Positions 54,933 through 63,903 of a DNA stretch of 64,000 nucleotides are shown piece after piece; position 1 is the stretch's first letter, and each line of letters starts with the position of its first letter. A program made the translations under genes and the position numbers. Source of the stretch: Pseudarthrobacter sp. L1SW (lineage in GTDB: Bacteria > Actinomycetota > Actinomycetes > Actinomycetales > Micrococcaceae); contig NZ_CP078079.1 of assembly GCF_020809045.1 (NCBI RefSeq), positions 1,364,001 to 1,428,000 of the forward strand, in the 5' to 3' direction. Below the pieces are notes generated by a model. The model made no database searches. It saw nothing but the letters and a program-made list of their open reading frames with translations, and was not told the origin of the DNA.

Positions 54933-54971
54933 TAATCCTAAGGTCCCCGGTTCAAGTCCGAGTAGCCCTAC
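54933..54971 (+). other. attR (duplicated tRNA 3' end)
   Basis: 39 bases matching the tRNA 3' end with one change, C at 54947. That base breaks a T-stem pair, consistent with a copy no longer under selection. It lacks the 5' tRNA half and is not a tRNA gene. Confidence 0.85.
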
Positions 54972-54976
54972 GCCGG

Positions 54977-55018
54977 GAAGACCGCGGCCGACGATCATGT
55001 CGGCCGCGGTCTTCTTCC
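54977..55018 (+). terminator. Terminator after attR, probably the original tRNA terminator
   Basis: A perfect 16-bp stem GAAGACCGCGGCCGAC (54977-54992) and complement (54999-55014) with a 6-base loop, followed by TTCCTT. Confidence 0.85.
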
Positions 55019-55040
55019 TTAAGCGCCGAAACTGCGGTAT

Positions 55041-55056
55041 GTTACTCATCAGTAAC
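55041..55056. promoter_or_regulatory. Candidate TetR-type operator upstream of acyl-CoA dehydrogenase
   Basis: GTTACTCATCAGTAAC is a perfect dyad (GTTACT/AGTAAC) and shares the GTTAC-N6-GTAAC layout with 30810-30825. It lies 56 bases before the start codon. Similar dyads bind TetR-family fatty-acid regulators in actinobacteria. Confidence 0.6.
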
Positions 55057-55111
55057 TTACCGTGCTTCCTTCATGGAACGCCGGTCACCGCTGACCACCT
55101 GTGAGGTAGAT

Positions 55112-56302
55112 ATGTCCACCACTCATACCGGCCTGAACGACCTTCCCTACGCCGACGGCGACTTTTTCGCCTTCGAGCAACTGCTCACCGGAAAGGAACA
55201 GGACCGGCTGGCGGAGGTCCGGGAGTTCCTGGCGCGGGAGGTTAAGCCCATCGCCGTGGACTGCTGGAACCGCGGTGAGTTCCCCATGGACCTCATTCCG
55301 AAACTTGCGGAGATCGACCTTGTCAGTCCGGTAAGGCGGCAGGGGCACTCCAACCTTTTTGCCGGCCTGATGCACGCCGAAGTGACTCGGGCCGACACCT
55401 CCATTTCGACGTTCATGGGCGTCCACGACGGCCTCTTCACCGGTTCCATTGAGGCGCTGGCTTCACAGGAGCAGAAGGACGCCTGGCTTCCGGACGTCTA
55501 TGCCCTGAAGAAGATTGGCGCCTTCGGGCTGACCGAACCCCTGGGCGGCAGCGACGTGGCCGGCGGCACCCGCACCACCGCCCGCCGGGAGGGCGGCAAC
55601 TGGATCCTCAATGGAGCAAAGCGCTGGATCGGCAACGCGACGTTCTCCGACTGGGTGGTCATCTACGCAAGGGACGTTGACGACAACCAGGTCAAGGGCT
55701 TCCTGGTGGACACCACGCTGGAGGGCTTCAGTGCCGCCAAAATCGAGAACAAGATCTCCCTGCGCACCGTCCAGAATGCCGACATCACCCTGGATGGCGT
55801 TGTGGTCCCGGACTTCTTCAAGCTCGCCCACGCCAACAGCTTCCGCGACACCAACAAGGTACTCAAAGTGACCCGCCTCGGCGTCGCCTGGCAGGCGGTG
55901 GGCCAGCAGCTGGCAACCTTCGACGTTGCCCGGCGCTATGCCGTGGAACGCCACCAGTTCGGCAGGCCGCTCGCGTCCTTCCAGCTGATCCAAAGCCAGT
56001 TGGTGCAGATCCTGGGCAACGCCGTCAGTTCCATGGGCATGATGGTGAGGCTGTCGCAGCTGGAGGACGCAGGCTTGGCAAAGGACGAACAGTCGGCCCT
56101 GGCCAAGGCGTTCACCACTGCGCGGATGCGCGAAAGCGTAGCCATCGGCAGGAGCCTCCTGGGCGGCAACGGCATTGTGACGGACTTCGAGATGGCGAAG
56201 ATCTTCGCCGACGCCGAAGCTATCTACTCCTATGAAGGCACCCACGAGATCAACACCCTGGTCACGGGCCGCGCCATCACCGGCATCTCTGCGATCGTTT
56301 AG
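55112..56302 (+). CDS. Acyl-CoA dehydrogenase
   Basis: A 396-residue FAD enzyme. Visible family motifs are AFGLTEPLGGSDVAG (FAD/substrate loop), WILNGAKRWIGNATFSDW, RHQFGRPLASFQLIQ and the catalytic Glu in YSYEGTHEINTLVTGRAITG. The glutaryl-CoA dehydrogenase branch is the closest by motif, but the substrate is unproven. ATG 55112 follows GAGGTAG. It begins just outside the island. Confidence 0.92.
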   Translation: MSTTHTGLNDLPYADGDFFAFEQLLTGKEQDRLAEVREFLAREVKPIAVDCWNRGEFPMDLIPKLAEIDLVSPVRRQGHSNLFAGLMHAEVTRADTSISTFMGVHDGLFTGSIEALASQEQKDAWLPDVYALKKIGAFGLTEPLGGSDVAGGTRTTARREGGNWILNGAKRWIGNATFSDWVVIYARDVDDNQVKGFLVDTTLEGFSAAKIENKISLRTVQNADITLDGVVVPDFFKLAHANSFRDTNKVLKVTRLGVAWQAVGQQLATFDVARRYAVERHQFGRPLASFQLIQSQLVQILGNAVSSMGMMVRLSQLEDAGLAKDEQSALAKAFTTARMRESVAIGRSLLGGNGIVTDFEMAKIFADAEAIYSYEGTHEINTLVTGRAITGISAIV

Positions 56303-56339
56303 CCAGTCCGGCCGACCTGGCGCCCGCGGACCGGGGGGG

Positions 56340-56909
56340 CTAACGCGGCGCTCCGAGCGGCAGCAGGATGGACGGCCGGAGGTCCATGACGAACTGCAGC
56401 GGATTGACGTAGTCATCACCGCGGCGCACGCCCCAGTGGACACAGGATTCGGCAGGGCAATGCCCAGGGATGACGGAGCCGATGAACTGCCCGGCTGCTA
56501 CCCTGCTGCCGGCAGCGAGGGTACTCTCAACGGGTTCAAAGCTGCTCCGCAGGCCATTGCCGTGGTCGATGGTGATGACGGGCCGGTCCACCACCACCCC
56601 GACGAAGCTGACGGTGCCCGCGGCCGGCGAGGCGACGTGTGCGCCGTCGGACGCTGTCCCAAGGTCCACGCCCCGGTGGCCACTCAGCCAGGGCTTGGGT
56701 GGCGGATCAAAATCCCGCAACACCCGGGGGCGGGGCGCGAGGGGCCATTGCCAGGAGGGTTGGGCCACACCTGGCGTGGCGGCCGGCGTTGCGCCGCCCA
56801 CGGTTGCCAGGGGCGCAGCCTGGGCAGGCGCCGGGGCGAGGGGTTCCCCGGCCGGGGCCAGCGAGGCGGGCATCAGGAGGAACGCCGCGAGCAGCAAGGA
56901 TGGTCTCAT
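56340..56909 (-). CDS. M23 family metallopeptidase
   Basis: A 189-residue secreted peptidase. An N-terminal signal peptide (MRPSLLLAAFLLMPASL) is followed by an Ala/Pro-rich linker. The zinc motif is GHRGVDLGTA and HxH is in SCVHWGVRRGD. The LysM and coiled regions of larger M23 proteins are absent. It probably cuts peptidoglycan crosslinks. ATG 56909 gives the signal peptide at its proper position. It is convergent with the acyl-CoA dehydrogenase. Confidence 0.9.
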   Translation of the reverse strand: MRPSLLLAAFLLMPASLAPAGEPLAPAPAQAAPLATVGGATPAATPGVAQPSWQWPLAPRPRVLRDFDPPPKPWLSGHRGVDLGTASDGAHVASPAAGTVSFVGVVVDRPVITIDHGNGLRSSFEPVESTLAAGSRVAAGQFIGSVIPGHCPAESCVHWGVRRGDDYVNPLQFVMDLRPSILLPLGAPR

Positions 56910-57375
56910 GCCACCAGCGTGCGCCCGCCCCAAATGGTGCGGCGAGTGCCAGGCGCGGCTATGTGGATAAGGCGCGTGGCGGCGTCGTTCCTGTCCTGGT
57001 CAGTGTCCTCTGGCCGAGGTCGCCTGTAGTACACTTGATGGAGCAGTTTGCTGCGCCCTCAACGCTTTCCGTCCAGCGACTATCCAATGGTTCTTCCAAG
57101 GGTTACATGGTCCTGTCCGGGCGGCGTCGGCACATCTCATTCAGGAGTGTGGGGGAGCGGCGGCTGACTACGCGCATCCAGCCCTCCAGAAGCGACGCCC
57201 AGGCCTCGCTGGCGGAGGATCAGGCCTCTTGCGGTCAGGACCCCGGTCCTGATGGGAAGCCTGATGGATGCCAGGAGCACGGCCCGTCCGGGCCACGCTA
57301 ATCAACCGTCAACTAGTGGCAGGGTAAGAAGCCTCCGGGCTCTCTCATGAATGACCTGCCGGAAGGAGCGTCGGC
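56910..57375 (+). promoter_or_regulatory. Long non-coding leader upstream of rpsB
   Basis: About 465 bases without a gene. A TACACT -10-like element occurs at 57030-57035. Close to the start codon, GGCAGG (57318-57323) can pair with CCTGCC (57355-57360), followed by GGAAGGAG. This fits an autoregulatory leader of ribosomal protein S2, but the specific structure is not proven. Confidence 0.5.
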
Positions 57376-58245
57376 ATGCCCGTCGTAACTATGCGCCAGC
57401 TGCTTGACAGCGGCGTCCACTTTGGACACCAGACCCGCCGTTGGAACCCGAAGATGAAGCGCTTCATCTTCACGGAGCGCAACGGCATCTACATCATCGA
57501 CCTTCAGCAGTCGCTGTCCTACATCGACCGCGCCTACGAGTTCGTGAAGGCCACCGTTGCACACGGCGGCACCGTCCTCTTCGTCGGCACCAAGAAGCAG
57601 GCCCAGGAAGCGATTGCCGAGCAGGCTACCCGCGTTGGCCAGCCCTACGTCAACCAGCGTTGGCTCGGCGGTATGCTGACCAACTTCCAGACGGTCGCCA
57701 AGCGCATCCAGCGCATGAAGGAACTCGAAGAGATCGACTTCGACGACGTCGCCGGTTCCGCCTACACCAAGAAGGAGCTGCTGCTCCTCAAGCGCGAACT
57801 CACCAAGCTGGAGTCCAACCTCGGCGGTATCCGCAACCTGACCAAGGCACCGTCCGTGCTCTGGATCGTGGACACCAAGAAGGAACACCTCGCCGTTGAC
57901 GAGGCCAAGAAGCTGAACATCCCGGTTGTCGCCATCCTGGACACCAACTGCGATCCGGACGAGGTCGACTTCCCGATTCCGGGTAACGACGACGCCATCC
58001 GCTCCGTCAACCTCCTCACCCGCGTTGTTGCAGACGCCGTTGCCGAAGGCCTCATCGCGCGCAACAACCGTGGCACGGGCGCTACCGAAGCTCCGGAAGA
58101 GCCGCTGGCCGAGTGGGAGCGCGAGCTCCTTGAAGGCAGCAAGGCTGAAGCTGCTGCTCCGGCAGAAGAAGCTGCTGCTGCTCCCGCAGAAGAAGCTGCT
58201 GCTCCGGCGGAGGAAGCTGCTGCTCCTTCCGAAGAAGCCAAGTAA
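57376..58245 (+). CDS. rpsB: 30S ribosomal protein S2
   Basis: A 289-residue S2. Conserved segments are [34 protein letters not shown] and the end of the core, [15 protein letters not shown]. The C-terminal tail is an Ala/Glu-rich repeat ([14 protein letters not shown]), longer than in E. coli but common in actinobacteria. It starts at ATG 57376 after GGAAGGAG. Confidence 0.98.
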   Translation: MPVVTMRQLLDSGVHFGHQTRRWNPKMKRFIFTERNGIYIIDLQQSLSYIDRAYEFVKATVAHGGTVLFVGTKKQAQEAIAEQATRVGQPYVNQRWLGGMLTNFQTVAKRIQRMKELEEIDFDDVAGSAYTKKELLLLKRELTKLESNLGGIRNLTKAPSVLWIVDTKKEHLAVDEAKKLNIPVVAILDTNCDPDEVDFPIPGNDDAIRSVNLLTRVVADAVAEGLIARNNRGTGATEAPEEPLAEWERELLEGSKAEAAAPAEEAAAAPAEEAAAPAEEAAAPSEEAK

Positions 58246-58295
58246 CACAAGTAAATGCGGATTCTCCGGCGCCGTCCTGCGGTTGCCGGAGCTGC

Positions 58296-58334
58296 TGACA
58301 GGATGGCGGCCCACCACGGGCTGCCGTCCTGTCG
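58296..58334 (+). terminator. Imperfect hairpin between rpsB and tsf
   Basis: TGACAGGATGGCGGCCC (58296-58312) and GGGCTGCCGTCCTGTCG (58318-58334) form a long stem with a few mismatches. No T-run; it may attenuate or set differential expression of tsf. Confidence 0.5.
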
Positions 58335-58374
58335 GTCCGTACACCACAACAAATTTCTAGACAGAGGGGTTCAC

Positions 58375-59211
58375 ATGGCGAACTACACTGCCGCGGACAT
58401 CAAGGCCCTGCGCGAGCGCACCGGCGCCGGCATGATGGACGTCAAGAAGGCTCTTGACGAGGCCAACGGCGACGCCGAGAAGGCCATCGAGATCATCCGC
58501 ATCAAGGGCCTCAAGGGCGCTACCAAGCGTGAGGGCCGCTCCACCGCTGAAGGCCTGGTGGCCGCAAAGGTCAGCAACGGCGTCGGCGTCATGATCGAGG
58601 TCAACTGCGAGACCGACTTCGTCGCCAAGGCTGACAAGTTCATCCAGCTGGCCGACAAGGTCCTGGCCGTTGCCGTCGAGTCCGGCGCAGCCGACCTCGA
58701 GACCCTGCTCGCCACCGATGTTGACGGCAAGCCCCTCTCCGAGGTCGTCGTCGAAGAAGGCGCTGTCCTGGGCGAGAAGGTTGTTGTCCGCCGCATCTCC
58801 CGCATCGAGGGTGCAACGGTCGACGCTTACCTGCACAAGACCTCCAAGGACCTGCCGGCCCAGGTTGGCGTGCTGTTCGCTGTTGACGGTGAAGGCGAAG
58901 CTGCTGCCACCGCCGCCCACGATGTCGCAGTCCACATCGCTGCCATGGCCCCGAACTACCTGACCCGCGAGGACGTTCCGTCCGACCTGGTTGAGTCCGA
59001 GCGCCGCATCGCCGAAGAGACCGCCAAGGCCGAGGGCAAGCCCGAAGCCGCCCTCACCAAGATCGTGGAAGGCCGCGTTACCGGCTTCTACAAGGGTGAG
59101 GTCCTGGTTGACCAGGCATTCGCCAAGGACGCCAAGAAGTCCGTGGCACAGGTCCTCACCGAGGCCGGTGTCAAGGGAACCGCGTTCACGCGTTTCCGCG
59201 TCGGCTCCTAG
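58375..59211 (+). CDS. tsf: Elongation factor Ts
   Basis: A 278-residue EF-Ts, nucleotide-exchange factor for EF-Tu. Signatures: LRERTGAGMMDVKKALDEAN and EVNCETDFVAKADKF. ATG 58375 follows AGAGGGG. Second gene of the rpsB-tsf-pyrH-frr-cdsA order. Confidence 0.98.
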   Translation: MANYTAADIKALRERTGAGMMDVKKALDEANGDAEKAIEIIRIKGLKGATKREGRSTAEGLVAAKVSNGVGVMIEVNCETDFVAKADKFIQLADKVLAVAVESGAADLETLLATDVDGKPLSEVVVEEGAVLGEKVVVRRISRIEGATVDAYLHKTSKDLPAQVGVLFAVDGEGEAAATAAHDVAVHIAAMAPNYLTREDVPSDLVESERRIAEETAKAEGKPEAALTKIVEGRVTGFYKGEVLVDQAFAKDAKKSVAQVLTEAGVKGTAFTRFRVGS

Positions 59212-59223
59212 CCGAAACAGCAA

Positions 59224-59254
59224 GGGGGTGGCCACTTCGGTGGCCGCCCCTTTT
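59224..59254 (+). terminator. Intrinsic terminator of tsf
   Basis: GGCCAC TTCG GTGGCC with outer GGGG/CCCC pairs, followed by TTTT at 59251-59254. A UUCG-type loop makes it very stable. Confidence 0.9.
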
Positions 59255-59269
59255 GCATGCGCGGGGGAT

Positions 59270-59299
59270 GTCCCATACGGGACAGGTCCCGTATGGGAC
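59270..59299. promoter_or_regulatory. Perfect inverted repeat upstream of pyrH
   Basis: GTCCCATACGGGAC (59270-59283) and its complement GTCCCGTATGGGAC (59286-59299) with a 2-base spacer. It sits 53 bases before the pyrH start codon and just after the tsf terminator. Confidence 0.7.
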
Positions 59300-59352
59300 C
59301 TTTGGCCGCGCAGCAGGATAACCTTTTTAGAGTTCACCAACAGGAAGGCATC

Positions 59353-60090
59353 ATGGAAGCCGTCAACACTGTAATCCAGCCAGAGAAAAGTCGACGCCGG
59401 GTCCTCCTGAAGCTCTCCGGTGAGGTCTTCGGCGGCGGGAAGCTGGGCGTTGACCCTGAGACCGTCCGCGATGTCGCCAAGCAGATCGCCGCAGCCGTCC
59501 CGCAGGTGGAGGTGGCCATCGTGGTTGGCGGTGGCAACTTCTTCCGCGGCGCCGAACTTTCCCAGAGCGGCATGGACCGCTCCCGCGCCGACTACATGGG
59601 CATGCTCGGCACCGTGATGAACTGCCTGGCCCTCCAGGACTTCCTGGAACAGGCCGGCGTCGAAACCCGCGTCCAGAGCGCCATCACCATGGGCCAGGTG
59701 GCCGAGGCCTATATTCCCCGCCGTGCCATCCGCCACATGGAAAAGGGGCGCGTGGTCATTTTCGGTGCGGGCGCCGGGCTGCCGTACTTCTCTACGGACA
59801 CCGTCGCGGCGCAGCGGGCCCTGGAGGTCCACGCCGACGTCGTCCTGATGGCCAAGAGCGGCGTGGACGCCGTCTACACGGCGGACCCCAAGAAGGACCC
59901 CACAGCCGAGCGGCTGGAAACCCTCAGCTACGATGACGCGCTCCGCCGCGACATCCGCGTCATGGACCAGACGGCCATGACCATGTGCAAGGACAACAAC
60001 CTTTCCATGGTGGTGTTCGGCATGGAAGGCGAAGGGAACGTCACCCGGGCCATCCTCGGCGAAAAGCTGGGCACGCTGGTCACCACCTAG
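59353..60090 (+). CDS. pyrH: UMP kinase
   Basis: A 245-residue amino-acid-kinase-fold UMP kinase converting UMP to UDP. Features are [46 protein letters not shown] and [21 protein letters not shown] 59353 after CAGGAAGG. A longer frame from 59257 runs through the palindrome and terminator and is not coding. Confidence 0.97.
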   Translation: MEAVNTVIQPEKSRRRVLLKLSGEVFGGGKLGVDPETVRDVAKQIAAAVPQVEVAIVVGGGNFFRGAELSQSGMDRSRADYMGMLGTVMNCLALQDFLEQAGVETRVQSAITMGQVAEAYIPRRAIRHMEKGRVVIFGAGAGLPYFSTDTVAAQRALEVHADVVLMAKSGVDAVYTADPKKDPTAERLETLSYDDALRRDIRVMDQTAMTMCKDNNLSMVVFGMEGEGNVTRAILGEKLGTLVTT

Positions 60091-60218
60091 CTGCGGCTAG
60101 GATGATTTCAGGACAGTTCTGTCCGCGCTTCTAGTGGCGGGGACGGACAGCAACAGAGAACCATGTTGTGTGCAGGGACCCGGGTACCCGGACTGCACCG
60201 GACCCTTCAGGAGAGACC

Positions 60219-60776
60219 GTGATCGAAGAAACCTTGCTCGAGGCCGAAGAAAAGATGGACAAGGCAGTAGAGGTAGCCAAGGAAGACTTCGCTTCCGTCC
60301 GCACCGGCCGCGCCAACCCGGGCCTGTACAACAAGGTCCTGGTCGAGTACTACGGCTCGCCCACCCCGCTGCAGCAGCTGGCATCCTTCGCCATCCCGGA
60401 CGCCCGGACCATCCTCATCACCCCGTTCGACAAGACCGCCCTGCGCGACATTGAGCGGGCCCTCAGCGATTCCGAGGTGGGCGCCAACCCCTCCAACGAC
60501 GGCAACGTCATCCGGATCACCATCCCGGAGCTGACGAAGGAACGCCGCAAGGAATACGTCAAGATCGTCAAGACCAAGGGCGAGGACGCCAAGGTGTCCA
60601 TCCGCAACATCCGCCGCAAGGCCAAGGAAACCCTGGACAGGCTGGTCAAGGACGGCGAGGCCGGGGAGGACGAGGGCACCCGCGCCGAGAAGGAGCTCGA
60701 CAGTCTCACCAAGGCCCACGTCGACGGCATCGATGAGCTGCTCAAGCGCAAGGAAGCAGAGCTGCTCGAAGTCTGA
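60219..60776 (+). CDS. frr: Ribosome recycling factor
   Basis: A 185-residue RRF that splits post-termination ribosomes with EF-G. Core motifs: [40 protein letters not shown], and the [18 protein letters not shown] helix ([14 protein letters not shown]). GTG 60219 follows TCAGGAGAG. The upstream frame to 60168 has no ribosome site. Confidence 0.97.
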   Translation: MIEETLLEAEEKMDKAVEVAKEDFASVRTGRANPGLYNKVLVEYYGSPTPLQQLASFAIPDARTILITPFDKTALRDIERALSDSEVGANPSNDGNVIRITIPELTKERRKEYVKIVKTKGEDAKVSIRNIRRKAKETLDRLVKDGEAGEDEGTRAEKELDSLTKAHVDGIDELLKRKEAELLEV

Positions 60777-61699
60777 TGGGCCAGGCAGATCAGGCCCCGG
60801 CAGCAAGGGCGCGCACACGGGGGAAGCAGCCCAGGAGCAACCCGACGCCAAAGGCCGGACGTAACCTTCCGGCCGCCGTCGTGGTGGGTTTGGCCATGTT
60901 GTTTGCCGTGCTGGGCGGCCTGCTGCTGCTCCCGCTCGGCTTCGTTGCGGTAACCACCACCTTTGCCATCTTCGGGGTGTGGGAGATCTACCGCGCCCTG
61001 GAGGCCAACGGGACCAGGATGCCCATCGTGCCGGTGATGACCGGCACGGTGGCCATGCCGTTCGCCGCGTACCTCGGGGGCATTGAAAGCCTCCTGTTTG
61101 CCATGCTGATGAGCTCGGTGGCCGTCCTGCTGTGGCGGTCCATCGAGAGTGCCGCCGGCTCGGCCAACAGCATCTTCGCGGGCGTCTTCACCCTGGGCTG
61201 GGTGCCGTTCTTCATCAGCTTCGCCGTCCTGCCCCTGCACGCCGCGGGAGGTGCAACGCCGCTGGGGCTGTGGCCGGGCGGAACAATCCCGCAGGGCGCC
61301 TGGCAGGTGGCGGTGATGCTCCTGCTGGTGGTCTCCAACGACACCTTCGGCTACCTTGTGGGGGCGTCCCTGGGCAAGCACCCCATGGCGCCCAAGATCA
61401 GCCCCAAGAAGTCCTGGGAAGGATTCGCGGGGTCCATTGGCGGGGCCATGCTCATCGGCATCCTTGCCTGCCTGTTCGTGCTCGACAGGCCGTGGTGGGT
61501 GGGCATTGTCCTGGCGGTTGGCCTGGTTGCCGCCTCCACGGCGGGGGACCTCGCTGAATCCATGGTCAAGCGCGAACTGGGCATCAAGGACATGAGCAGC
61601 ATCCTGCCAGGGCACGGCGGAGTCATGGACAGGCTTGACTCGATCGTTTTTGCATCGCCGGCAGCCTTTGTCCTTTACGGACTGGTGGCCGGTGCCTGA
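60776..61699 (+). CDS. cdsA: Phosphatidate cytidylyltransferase
   Basis: A 307-residue polytopic enzyme making CDP-diacylglycerol. The signature SxxKRxxxxKDxxxxxPGHGGxxDRxD is present as SMVKRELGIKDMSSILPGHG then GVMDRLDS. The N-terminus has a basic tail before the first helix. It overlaps frr by one base (TGATG), so the two are translationally coupled. Confidence 0.96.
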   Translation: MGQADQAPAARARTRGKQPRSNPTPKAGRNLPAAVVVGLAMLFAVLGGLLLLPLGFVAVTTTFAIFGVWEIYRALEANGTRMPIVPVMTGTVAMPFAAYLGGIESLLFAMLMSSVAVLLWRSIESAAGSANSIFAGVFTLGWVPFFISFAVLPLHAAGGATPLGLWPGGTIPQGAWQVAVMLLLVVSNDTFGYLVGASLGKHPMAPKISPKKSWEGFAGSIGGAMLIGILACLFVLDRPWWVGIVLAVGLVAASTAGDLAESMVKRELGIKDMSSILPGHGGVMDRLDSIVFASPAAFVLYGLVAGA

Positions 61700-61788
61700 C
61701 ACAAACGCCGCCTGAAAGGCGGACCACCCCCAGCACAAATAAGCTGGTGCGGAAGTACTACGGCTGAAGAGCATTGAAGGAAGCAAAA

Positions 61789-62373
61789 GTGGCATTGGAC
61801 TTTCATCGGCAGATCCCGGCGTCCTTTGAGCGCGTGCAGCGCGGTGAGTATGGCTACAACGCCAAACAGGTGGACCAGTTCCTGCAACGTGCCAGGGTGT
61901 CACTGGAGACTCCGGAATCCGCGGCCCAGCCCGTCAACAGTTCAGATGTCAGGGCTGTCTCCTTCGACCCCGTCAAAGGCGGGTATTCGGCCACGGTGGT
62001 GGATGCCGCCCTGGACCGGCTCGAGGACGCCTTCGCCCGGCGGGAGCGGGACGAACTGATCGCAGCCCGCGGGGAAGAGGCCTGGCTGCGCGAGATCGGG
62101 AACCTCTCCGGCATCCTCCGCGGGCGCCTGCACCGACCTGATGGCGACCGCTTCCGCCGCCCCACCAAGAAGAAGGCGCGCAGTTACAACACGGCCGACG
62201 TCGACCGGCTGTGCCGCGAGCTGATTGCCTACCTTGAGCAGGACAAGCCGCTCAGCGTGGACAGTGTGCGCCGGGCAGTGTTCCGCCCTGCCGTGGGCAC
62301 GGACGGGTACGAGGAATCGCAGGTGGACGCGTTCCTGGACCGCGTGGTCGAGCTGATGGCTGCCATCGACTGA
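61789..62373 (+). CDS. DivIVA domain-containing protein
   Basis: A 194-residue protein. It has three repeated short DivIVA-like motifs: FERVQRGEYGYNAKQVDQFL, FDPVKGGYSATVVDAALDRL and FRPAVGTDGYEESQVDAFLD. A coiled stretch lies between. GTG 61789 after GAAGGAAG is preferred to TTG 61774. Such proteins bind curved membrane or septal sites; partner unknown. Confidence 0.8.
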   Translation: MALDFHRQIPASFERVQRGEYGYNAKQVDQFLQRARVSLETPESAAQPVNSSDVRAVSFDPVKGGYSATVVDAALDRLEDAFARRERDELIAARGEEAWLREIGNLSGILRGRLHRPDGDRFRRPTKKKARSYNTADVDRLCRELIAYLEQDKPLSVDSVRRAVFRPAVGTDGYEESQVDAFLDRVVELMAAID

Positions 62374-62429
62374 CGCCGCACAGCCGCCCGCGGACATGGC
62401 TCCGTTGTCCGCCGGCAGGGGAGCGGAGC

Positions 62430-63896
62430 TCAGCGTTCGGTGGCGAGCGGGCGCTCCGGCGTGTGCAGCCGGGTCATCACCCTGGCCATGGTTCCCGGAA
62501 TCCGCCGCACCGTTGCACGGGACACGATGACCATCACCGCGAAGGCCGTGGGCACAGTCCACGCTGCCGGCTGGGCGAGCCAGCCCGGCGTGTTGGCTGC
62601 CCCGGCCAGGGCGCCCACGATCATTGCCCCGCCGCACAGGGCCCCGCCGGTCAGCATGCCGGCGATGGCGCCGGCGTCCGTAAGCCCCCGCCACCAGATC
62701 CCCAGCAGCAGCACCGGGCACACGGTGGAAGCCGTGAAGGCGAAGACCAGCCCGACGCTCCCGGCCAGGGCGAACGAGTCGGTCATGAACGCAAAGCCCA
62801 GGGGGACAACGGCGGAAATGACGGCGGCCAGCCGGAAACTGCCCACGCCCGCGCCCAGGACATCCTGGCTGATGACGCCGGCCAGGGAAACCACCAGCCC
62901 GGAGGTAGTGGAAAGGAACGCGGCGAACGCTCCCGCCACCACCAGCGCGGACAGCAGGTCTCCCGCCGTCCCGCCCACCAGTTCCCCCGGCAGCAGCAGC
63001 ACCATGGCATCCGCCTGCCCGGCCCGGGCCAGGCCGGGCGCGAACATCCGCCCCACGAGCCCGTAGGCGGTGGGAAACAGGTAGAAAACGGACAGCAGGC
63101 CCAGGACGATCAGCGTGGTGCGGCGGGCGGACTGGCCGTCCGGGTTGGTGTAGAACCGGACCAGCACGTGCGGCAGCCCCAGGGTTCCAAAAAGCAGGGC
63201 CACCAGCAGCGACACGTTCTGGTACAGCCCGGCAGGGGGCACGCCGGTGGGGTTGACCGCAGGTGCCGCCAGCGCAGGGGCCCCGTTGCCCGCGAGCACG
63301 AAGATGATGAACAGGATGGGCACGGCCAGCGCTGTGAGCTTGAGCCAGTACTGGAACGCCTGGACGAACGTGATGGAGCGCATGCCGCCGGCCACCACAG
63401 TGAGGCAGACGACAATCACTACTGCAACGGACCCAACCCAGGACGGCAGCCCCGTGGTGATGCGGATGGTGAGCGCGGCGCCGTGGAGCTGGGGCACGAT
63501 GTACAGCCAGCCCACCAAGACCACCACCAGGCTGGTGACTTTCCGGACCGGCCGCGAGTCAAGCCTTGCCTCGGTGAAGTCGGGGATGGTGTAGGCGCCG
63601 GACCGCCGCAGCGGGGCCGCCACGAAGAGCAGCAGCATGAGGTAGCCTGCCGTGTACCCCACCGGAAACCACAGTGCATCGGTTCCGGACAGCAGGATGA
63701 GCCCGGCGACACCCAGGAAGCTGGCGGCTGACAGGTACTCGCCGCCGATCGCGGACGCGTTCCACCATGGCCGTACAGTGCGGGACGCGACGTAGAAATC
63801 ACCCGTGGTCCGCGAAATGCGGAGGCCGTAGAAGCCGATCACGGCGGTGGCCAGGGAGACGCCCAGCAGGGCAGCGACGGCAATGCCAGGGTTCAC
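62430..63896 (-). CDS. Sodium/solute symporter (cation acetate symporter-like)
   Basis: A 488-residue SSS-family transporter with about 13 helices. Features are FYVASRTVRPWWNASAIGGE, SAASFLGVAGLILLSG, LPHVLVRFYTNPDGQSARRT (typical of ActP/DhlC-like members) and AFAAFLSTTSGLVVSLAGV. GTG start at 63896. A small partner gene lies just upstream on the same strand. Acetate or another carboxylate is likely, not shown. Confidence 0.88.
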   Translation of the reverse strand: MNPGIAVAALLGVSLATAVIGFYGLRISRTTGDFYVASRTVRPWWNASAIGGEYLSAASFLGVAGLILLSGTDALWFPVGYTAGYLMLLLFVAAPLRRSGAYTIPDFTEARLDSRPVRKVTSLVVVLVGWLYIVPQLHGAALTIRITTGLPSWVGSVAVVIVVCLTVVAGGMRSITFVQAFQYWLKLTALAVPILFIIFVLAGNGAPALAAPAVNPTGVPPAGLYQNVSLLVALLFGTLGLPHVLVRFYTNPDGQSARRTTLIVLGLLSVFYLFPTAYGLVGRMFAPGLARAGQADAMVLLLPGELVGGTAGDLLSALVVAGAFAAFLSTTSGLVVSLAGVISQDVLGAGVGSFRLAAVISAVVPLGFAFMTDSFALAGSVGLVFAFTASTVCPVLLLGIWWRGLTDAGAIAGMLTGGALCGGAMIVGALAGAANTPGWLAQPAAWTVPTAFAVMVIVSRATVRRIPGTMARVMTRLHTPERPLATER

Positions 63897-63903
63897 GCCT
63901 GCC

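Noticed and set aside
54933..54971. A possible second tRNA
   Set aside because: Only the 3' half of a tRNA is present, with a broken T-stem pair; it is the attR repeat.
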